DNA from: Brachionus rotundiformis
Taxonomy: Eukaryota > Rotifera > Eurotatoria > Ploima > Brachionidae
Length of the DNA stretch: 64,000 nt
Assembly (NCBI GenBank): GCA_016802295.1
Contig: JAESIW010000129.1
Coordinates: 864,511-928,510, forward strand
Reading direction: 5' to 3'
In this document: positions 58,409 to 64,000 of the stretch, piece after piece
How positions within the stretch are numbered: the stretch's first letter is position 1
Layout: each line of letters begins with the position of its first letter
Notes under the pieces: model-generated
Database searches by the model: none
The model's input: only the letters and a program-made list of their open reading frames with translations
What the model was told of the DNA's origin: nothing
Position numbers and translations under genes: made by a program

Positions 58409-59417
58409 TTAAAATGGTTTAAATTTTCTAGCCTGTTTCATTGCTTCGATTCTTTTTTTATCCTCCTCGAACTTTTTCCTCAATTGTGCTATGTATTCTT
58501 TTTTGGATTCCTTTACTTGGAAACTATAAAAATTAATCAATTGCTAAAATAGAAAATTAAGTTTGATATTTTGGCCTATTTCATTTGTAAAATACCATTT
58601 TCTGTCTTTTTTTTTTCTGCTTAAAGTTTATTTTTTCAATATTTTTCTCAGTGAACGTCTTATTTGACTTTCGAGTTTTTGGAGTCACCGTAATCCATCC
58701 ATCCTCGTCAGGTTCATTTAAGTTCTCCAATTCTTCTTTATCTTTCTTAATTGGTAAAATTTGAATTAATTTAAACTAATCTAAAAAATAATTAAGCATA
58801 CTCTTGCCTGTTCTTCATCATAATTTTTCATATACTCATCAATTTCTTTATTCAATTGTTTGGCGTCAACAAAATTTTTTTTATAATCCTCAATCCATTC
58901 TTAATAAGAATCTTGTGACACCATTGCTGCTAATTAATTAATTATTACTTTTCATCCCAGTGCTGATATTTTGATCTTTGTTTAAAATTTTCTCTTGATC
59001 TGTGGGCTTTTTGAGGCTTTTTTCTAGAAATTGTTCTTGGGTGAACCCAACATATGCTACCTTAAAAGAATTTGACTCTTGCTTTTCTTCTAGGTCAAAA
59101 TGGCTTTTTTTGGCATTTTTATCTAAAAATTCGAGTGGATTAGCTGTTGGCTTTGAGCAAATGACCACAAATTCGACTTTTCCAAACATACCAAAGATGT
59201 TTTTTAGACTCTTTTCTGTAAAGTATGGTGGTACATTGCTCACAAAAAGAGTGCGCGAGACACCATTTAGCTCGGATTTTCCCAATTTATGCTTTTTATA
59301 AAACAAATGGTGACAAGCCTGCGTTTCTTCATCATATTTAACTTTTATGGCTACAAATCACTTTAATTAATTATCAAATAATAAATAATAGAATGATTTA
59401 CTTTGATATTCTTCCAT
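58409..59417 (-). CDS. RRP7A: Ribosomal RNA-processing protein 7 homologue A, five exons
   Basis: Exons 59402-59417, 58949-59350, 58802-58899, 58596-58745 and 58409-58543 keep frame and give 266 residues. RRP7A works in the nucleolus in 40S subunit assembly and 18S rRNA maturation. Exon 2 has the N-terminal segment (IKVKYDEETQACHHLFYKKH) and an RRM-type fold: RTLFVSNVPPYFTEKSLKNI and SFKVAYVGF. Exon 3 gives KWIEDYKKNFVDAK and IDEYMKNYDEEQA. Exon 4 has EPDEDGWITVTPKTRKSN, the conserved D-E-x-G-W-x-x-V motif. Exon 5 reads NFYSFQVKESKKEYIAQLRK, KFEEDKKRIEAMKQ and ends ARKFKPF, nearly identical to animal RRP7A ends. Exon 1 codes only five residues plus one base. Its start is supported by the splice phase but is the weakest part of the model. 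Confidence 0.96.
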
Positions 59418-59796
59418 TTTAAGAATTTTAAATTATTTATTTTTTACATGCTTTTCATTTTTGTAGATATTTAAATAAAATTTTAAAATTAGAATAATTC
59501 TTTTTTTGTTAGAACTAAATTAACAAAAATTTTGATTAAATTTAATGTGGATTCTACCTTTTAGTTGTCAGGTAAAATAATAAGTTGAATAAAGTGGGCT
59601 TAAAAGATAATTAGTGTTACATCAATTTGATTATTTACGAATATTTCAACATTTTTATTAAATAATTAGAAAAAAAAAGTAAAAAATTAATTTTAAAAAA
59701 TCATTCATAAATTAATTACTGTTTGATGATCAAAATTATTAATTTAAAAATTTATATACAAGCTTTTAACAAATTAATTAACAACTTGACTTAAAT
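59418..59796. other. Short intergenic gap
   Basis: About 380 bases between the RRP7A start and the stop of the PPxY membrane protein, both on the minus strand. Nothing is recognised. Confidence 0.4.
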
Positions 59797-60383
59797 TTAA
59801 ACATTCAGCACTTTCATTTGAAAATCAATTTCTAATTTTTGGTAACTTGGCGGCTGCTGGTTTTCACTTGAACCACAAGCGACAACATTTTCGTAGTGAG
59901 GCGGACTTGGACAATTATTTGCTTGAGTACAATTGGAAACTTGAGTGCTTAGCGAGACTGGTTCTACAGGTCCAATGGAAACTCCATTTAACTCTTCATT
60001 AATTGAACAACAACAACAACAATATCGACAGAAAAATTTTTTAAACAAAAATCGGAATCCTTGAAGAATTTAATTTGGTAAGATCAAAAATTACTTAAAA
60101 AAATACTTTTTTGAAACATAATAATTATCCATGGTACTGAGACAAGTAAACAAATAAATAAAACCCTAAACATAAATATTTGATGATTAATATCTTAAAG
60201 GCGAGAGCATTTTTACCCTGCTGTCGTGAGTCCAATTAGAAGTGGATAGTCTACTTCTTTGGGCTTATCTGAATAAGATGGTTTGGTCTGCCATGGTTCG
60301 TTGTCGTATGATTTTTTCGTGCAAGAGGCTACATTTGAAACACTGACTATTATTAAGATGGTCGAGCATATTAGATTAATCAT
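59797..60383 (-). CDS. Small type I membrane protein with Cys cluster and PPxY motifs, three exons
   Basis: Exons 60217-60383, 60107-60165 and 59797-60059 keep frame and give 162 residues. A signal peptide (MINLICSTILIIVSVSNVAS) leads into a short polar ectodomain of about 35 residues. A membrane segment (PLLIGLTTAGVLFICLLVSV) follows and continues PWIIIMF. A basic stretch KRFRFLFKKFF and a run CRYCCCCC come next, a strong palmitoylation candidate. The cytoplasmic tail contains PPHYENV and PPSYQKL, PPxY-type ligands for WW domains such as those of NEDD4-family ubiquitin ligases. The layout is like Shisa, WBP1 or VOPP1 adaptors, but the short ectodomain lacks their cysteine pattern, so I do not assign a family. 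Exon 2 is only 59 bases and was placed by phase and hydrophobicity. Confidence 0.68.
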
Positions 60384-61278
60384 TAGTTAATTGATTTAAG
60401 ATGTTCACAGACATTTAGATTTGACCTAGAAGCATGGTTAAGCTAATCTTTTTAAGCTAATATTCGTTTAAAATTACTTGAATTAATATTTTATTTTTTC
60501 TAAATTTTAAATTAAAAGGTAACATAAAATTAAATAAAGCTTTCTCTTTCTCTCTCTCACCGTTTCTCTTACCTTTAATTAAATTTATGTTTTAAGAAAA
60601 ATCACAACTTAAAAATTTTATTTTTTTATCAGACTAATATGATTTCGTGATCTTATGTAACTAATAATGTTAATATACGAATAGATTGCGAAATATTTCT
60701 TATTAAATAATCTCTGTTTTCATAATGGTACAGTCTTTTATAATCCATTTTTTTAATTTGGCTCCTGTGGACTTTATTTTTATTATTTTTGTATGTTTAG
60801 CCTAGCGGTCATAATCACAGATTCAGATCTTAAGAATTAAAAATTAAAAAATCTTGATTAATTTTTTTTTTTAAATAAGTAATTTAATTAGATTAATAAC
60901 TCAATTTTGGTGATAATTAAAATGTCAAGACAGTTATGGCAAAGCAAAGATTTAGAGCAAAGAGAATTATGAATTGTTGAAAGATAATTATCTGAATTTA
61001 ATGTTTCATATTAAGATAAATTTTATTTTATATGAAAGAAATGTTCGCAGCGGTAAGCCTTACTTTTGTTTTCTTACTTAACTTAATTTAAATTATTAAA
61101 TTTAAAAATAAATAAAACATGAGAAGTTTATTTAATCCTAAGATCAAGATCAAAAGTTCTATGCCAATAAAATGGTAAACAATAAAATTTTGAAATAATA
61201 TTTTTATACAATGTATTGACATGAACATAAATTTTATAAAGAGTTACTTAATAAAATTATTTTGATAATTAAAAGGCT
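60384..61278. other. Intergenic, nothing recognised
   Basis: A/T-rich spacer with a short CT-rich run (TTTCTCTTTCTCTCTCTC, near 60541). No gene seen. Confidence 0.4.
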
Positions 61279-61396
61279 AATTTGATTTCAGAGAAAAAAA
61301 AGTCCCGCGAAGCGGATTTGAACCACTGACCTAAGGATCGCTTTGTATTCTAAACTCTACAGTCCTCCGCTCTGCCAACTGAGCTATCGCGGGCTT
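61279..61396. repeat. Left arm of a perfect 118-bp inverted repeat holding tRNA-Tyr
   Basis: By eye it is an exact reverse complement of 61492-61609, including 24 bases beyond the tRNA 3' end and 3 beyond the 5' end. The 95-base spacer is unrelated. Confidence 0.92.
61303..61393 (-). tRNA. tRNA-Tyr (GTA) with intron
   Basis: Cloverleaf: acceptor CCCGCGA pairs with TCGCGGG before discriminator A. The D-arm is GCTCAGTTGGCAGAGC. The anticodon stem GAGGA pairs with TCCTT, the loop is CTGTAGA with anticodon GTA, and the T-arm contains GGTTCAAATCC. An 18-base intron (AGTTTAGAATACAAAGCG) sits one base 3' of the anticodon, the standard place for eukaryotic tRNA-Tyr introns. The mature part is 73 bases. 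CCA is not encoded. A T-run lies 3' of it (minus strand), fitting RNA polymerase III termination. Confidence 0.97.
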
Positions 61397-61491
61397 GTCA
61401 TAATTTTGATTAAAAATAAACTTCAATTATTCAATTTCCTCAGGCTTTAATATCTAAAATTATGACATTTAATTTTCTACGCTTGAATAGT

Positions 61492-61609
61492 AAGCCCGCG
61501 ATAGCTCAGTTGGCAGAGCGGAGGACTGTAGAGTTTAGAATACAAAGCGATCCTTAGGTCAGTGGTTCAAATCCGCTTCGCGGGACTTTTTTTTCTCTGA
61601 AATCAAATT
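61492..61609. repeat. Right arm of the inverted repeat holding tRNA-Tyr
   Basis: Reverse complement of 61279-61396. Both arms share even the flanking run of eight T (A on the other arm) and TCTCTGAAATCAAATT. Confidence 0.92.
61495..61585 (+). tRNA. tRNA-Tyr (GTA) with intron, second copy
   Basis: Identical to the minus-strand copy, intron included. The two genes are head to head, transcribed away from each other, with 101 bases between their 5' ends. The run of eight T follows the 3' end after two bases, as a polymerase III stop. Confidence 0.97.
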
Positions 61610-62129
61610 TTATCTGGATCTTGAAAATCGATCAGCTTATCTACTTCTTTGAACCTAAAACATTTGTCTAGTTAAGTCATAAGCTTGACTTGACTTTGCG
61701 ACTTAAGTAACAATTAAGAACATACAATGACTGACTTAATATTTAGTTAGTCAAGTTTAAATTATAAGAAAAAGAAACATGTGATTAATTCATTTGGCAA
61801 AATAAAAATTGTAAAATGAAGCATCAAAATCAATCAATCAGAAGCAATTTAATAAAAGCATGGCTACATTTTAGGTTTTACATATTCAGTTAGATTTATC
61901 ATGTAACAAGTGTATTTCGGCGCTTTTTCGTTCTTTAATTTCAAACATTATTGCATAACGGTCCTGATTTAGAAAAAGCTACATTTATCTTTTTACTTCA
62001 ATATTTCCTTTCAAATAAGCAATTTATATCTGGCTCGTTGTAAATAGTTCCTAACCCCATGTGAAAGCAAGTTTTATTTGCTTGATTTTTAGATTTATTT
62101 TCTGTTCAAACTATAATTTTAGTGAAATA
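61610..62129. other. Intergenic, nothing firm
   Basis: Contains short words based on AAGTCA/TGACTT near 61672-61745, loosely like 2790-2880. No gene recognised. Confidence 0.35.
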
Positions 62130-62345
62130 TTTTGAACTTGGTCTGTCGAAAAGTTCACATTGACTATGATAAGTCATTATTTGAATTAGCTTGTGAAGCT
62201 GCAGTGCTTAATACTCTGTTTGCAAGGAACAGCTTTGACTTGGTAAATTTAAACCTAGACAAAGTTTTAAGCGTGAGGCAAGCAGTAAATGAATTATCAA
62301 CTGGTTGTGGTCAAGGTATGACAAATCTATATGGTTCAAAAGAAT
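62130..62345 (+). mobile_element. C-terminal fragment of a KRBA2/SCAND3-type integrase element
   Basis: Reads CRKVHIDYDKSLFELACEAA then VLNTLFARNSFDLVNL and KVLSVRQAVNELSTGCGQGM. It matches the C-terminal domain of the broken element at 41.8-43.9 kb almost residue for residue (IDYDRSLYELACKAAVLDT). The integrase core is absent. The open frame runs on to 62485 but the later part is A/T-rich and unlike any family. Confidence 0.75.
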
Positions 62346-62879
62346 TGCATAAATTCAGTAATTTACTAAAACTTATAACGAAAAATATTTGTTTTTTTTA
62401 TTTTGAGAATATAAGTTTCAATTCAGTAATTAACTTAAAAAATAAAAAATCATTTATTTATTTCTATGTTTTACATTTTAACTGATAGACCAGTAAATTT
62501 ACTTGTTTTAAAAATTTTAAAGATATCTACTAATTTTTTATTCAATTCAATTTTGTCTGTTAGTTCAAAAGTTACTACAAAAAATTCAATTTATAACCAA
62601 TTTTTAAAAAAAATATATAAATTCTTTTTAGATTTTTTTCTTTTTAGACTTTTATTGGATTATTTTGTCTGCTCTCCCTAAAAATGTTTACATTATAATG
62701 ATACATAAGAAACAACATAATGTAGAATGAATAATTCCATAAGAATAATTCTTAAAGCATGTTTCTTAAAGCAACTAAAATAAAATAAATATTAGCTAAT
62801 ATTAAAACTAAACTAAATACTAAATGCTGAAATCTAAGCTGGTGTCATACCAATATTTTCATACTGTGTTGCCAAGAGT
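62346..62879. other. Intergenic, nothing recognised
   Basis: A/T-rich. Small open frames (for example 62466-62681) show no domain. Confidence 0.35.
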
Positions 62880-63170
62880 GAAATATTATTCATCATCAAT
62901 TATAAATTCATTATTGTCATATTCTAAAAGCATTCGACGACATTTTGGCCTAGCAACCCTATCCTGGTTAAACCTTTAAACCTCGGGTTTTTAAACCTTT
63001 TAATGTTTTTATGCTCCGATATTGGTATAGTGGCAATTTAAGCAAGTCTACCACTTCCTTTATTTCTCTTGACAGCTTTATCTTAAACATCAAACCAATG
63101 ACAAACAGTACGTTTTTTTTTACCCAAGATCAGTGAATCGCCTTACAACTTCAGCTTTTGGCAAATTTTG
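62880..63170 (-). pseudogene. Possible Tc1/mariner-type N-terminal (HTH) fragment
   Basis: Minus-strand scraps read TVCHWFDV, then KAVKRNKGSGRLA and IKRFKN. The K-G-S-G-R-P signature followed by I-K-R-x-K-N is usual between the two helix-turn-helix units of mariner-type transposases. Several stops interrupt it. No catalytic domain follows. Confidence 0.4.
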
Positions 63171-63634
63171 GTTACTTTTAATAATGAAAAATGAAAAAAA
63201 TGTAAAAATCTTTTTTGAAATTTTTAATATATAATAACAACTATATTATTTTTAATATTAATTTTTATTTATTTTAAAGCTAGGGATCAGCCTGATTTTA
63301 AATTGGGAAAGGTCTTGTAGCAAATTAAACTAAACTTTTATGACATTTTTTATTCCCGTTATTAGTCAGCGAAGCTTAATCATTAAAATAATTTTGAATT
63401 AATTTTTCATCATTAATCACATTGTAGAAAATTACCATAGAACTTATATTACAGTTTCTATCGTTTTTCATTGTTTGTTTAAGATTATGGCAACCAATTA
63501 AAATAAATCGAAAATTTCCTATAAAATAAGAATTATCTCTTAATTTTTATCAAAATCTAAACTAACTGAGAATCGAACATTCTCTAGAGATTTGGTAGCC
63601 AAAGCTTAACCAGACTTAAACTAAACAATAAAAA
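63171..63634. other. Presumed alpha-tubulin promoter and 5' leader
   Basis: A/T-rich 0.46 kb ahead of the tubulin start. A CAAACAATAAAAA-like purine-rich leader lies directly before ATG. No TATA element is certain. Confidence 0.35.
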
Positions 63635-64000
63635 ATGAGAGAGTGTATTTCAATCCATGTTGGTCAAGCTGGTGCCCAAATTGGTAATGCCTGTTGGGAA
63701 TTGTTCTGTTTGGAACACGGTATCCAACCCGATGGCCAAATGCCATCAGACAAGACCATTGATGGTGGCGATGACTCATTTAACACCTTTTTCTCAGAGA
63801 CTGGTGCTGGCAAACACGTACCAAGAGCTGTCTTTGTTGATTTGGAACCAACTGTAATCGATGAGATCCGAACTGGTACTTATCGGCAATTGTTTCACCC
63901 AGAACAATTGATCACTGGTAAAGAAGACGCTGCTAACAACTATGCTCGTGGTCACTACACAATTGGTAAAGAAATGGTTGATTTGGTATTGGACAGAATC
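63635..64000 (+). CDS. TUBA: Alpha-tubulin, N-terminal 122 residues, cut by window edge
   Basis: Starts MRECISIHVGQAGAQIGNAC, the invariant alpha-tubulin beginning with the autoregulatory-type M-R-E-C tetrapeptide. The acetylation lysine is present at residue 40 in MPSDKTIDGGDDSF, which is specific to alpha-type chains. It continues FFSETGAGKHVPRAVFVDLE, TGTYRQLFHPEQLITGKEDA and NNYARGHYTIGKE. Alpha-tubulin pairs with beta-tubulin to form microtubules. No intron is seen in the visible part, and codon use is less A/T-extreme than in neighbouring genes, as expected for a highly expressed gene. The remaining three quarters lie outside the window. Confidence 0.98.
   Translation, partial: MRECISIHVGQAGAQIGNACWELFCLEHGIQPDGQMPSDKTIDGGDDSFNTFFSETGAGKHVPRAVFVDLEPTVIDEIRTGTYRQLFHPEQLITGKEDAANNYARGHYTIGKEMVDLVLDRI

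Noticed and set aside
60541..60575. CT-rich run as a possible promoter element or telomere-like repeat
   Set aside because: It is too short and irregular, and simple-sequence runs are common in this DNA.
1..64000. CRISPR arrays, bacterial operons or phage genes
   Set aside because: No regularly spaced repeats of that type occur, and introns, tRNA introns and animal gene families show nuclear eukaryotic DNA.

Overview
This is nuclear DNA of an invertebrate animal. The window is very A/T-rich and its genes are split by GT-AG introns, mostly 40-100 bases and a few near 1 kb. It holds animal-specific families (TMEM26, mesothelin-like, diacylglycerol kinase epsilon, rabenosyn-5), intron-bearing tRNA-Tyr genes and many eukaryotic transposons. 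A monogonont rotifer such as Brachionus would fit the compact intron style and the divergent single-exon GPCR, but that is inference. There are no operons, ribosome binding sites or CRISPR arrays.

Layout. 1-6.5 kb: two minus-strand genes, a TMEM26-like membrane protein (cut by the left edge) and a seven-exon beta-hexosaminidase with a 37-base microexon and a LINE scrap in one intron. 7.9-8.8 kb: a six-exon Ras with a polybasic CALM tail. 9.8-12.0 kb: a dead Tc1-type transposon with paired terminal repeats, split by a 509-bp miniature LTR element (TRIM-like). 12.3-14.7 kb: a foldback element and a degenerate LINE. 15.1-16.3 kb: a PLAC8-family gene, then a GAPR-1-like CAP gene on the other strand. 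18.9-21.7 kb: diacylglycerol kinase epsilon with a miniature transposon in intron 1. 23.0-26.9 kb: a ten-exon mesothelin-like surface protein with a furin site and a GPI-type tail.

27.5-44.3 kb is a transposon graveyard: a TA-flanked MITE, LINE scraps, a Mutator-like element, LTR-retrotransposon pieces bounded by inverted 166-bp repeats, a LINE split by a piggyBac element with intact TTAA duplications, and a KRBA2/SCAND3-type integrase element. One intact intronless gene, an IRG-like dynamin-type GTPase (39.7-41.2 kb), sits inside it, with a broken partial copy just downstream.

45.3-46.8 kb: rabenosyn-5 (minus) with an apparent frameshift in its first exon. 46.9-54.5 kb: about 7.7 kb with no gene that I can support. 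54.5-55.6 kb: a single-exon class A GPCR. 58.4-60.4 kb: RRP7A and a small PPxY membrane protein, both minus. 61.3-61.6 kb: two identical intron-bearing tRNA-Tyr genes as a perfect inverted repeat. 62.1-63.2 kb: more transposon scraps. 63.6-64.0 kb: the 5' end of an alpha-tubulin gene, cut by the right edge.

The genes are unrelated housekeeping, signalling and surface functions. They do not form one pathway. All exon joins were made by eye from reading frame, splice signals and family resemblance. No search was run.
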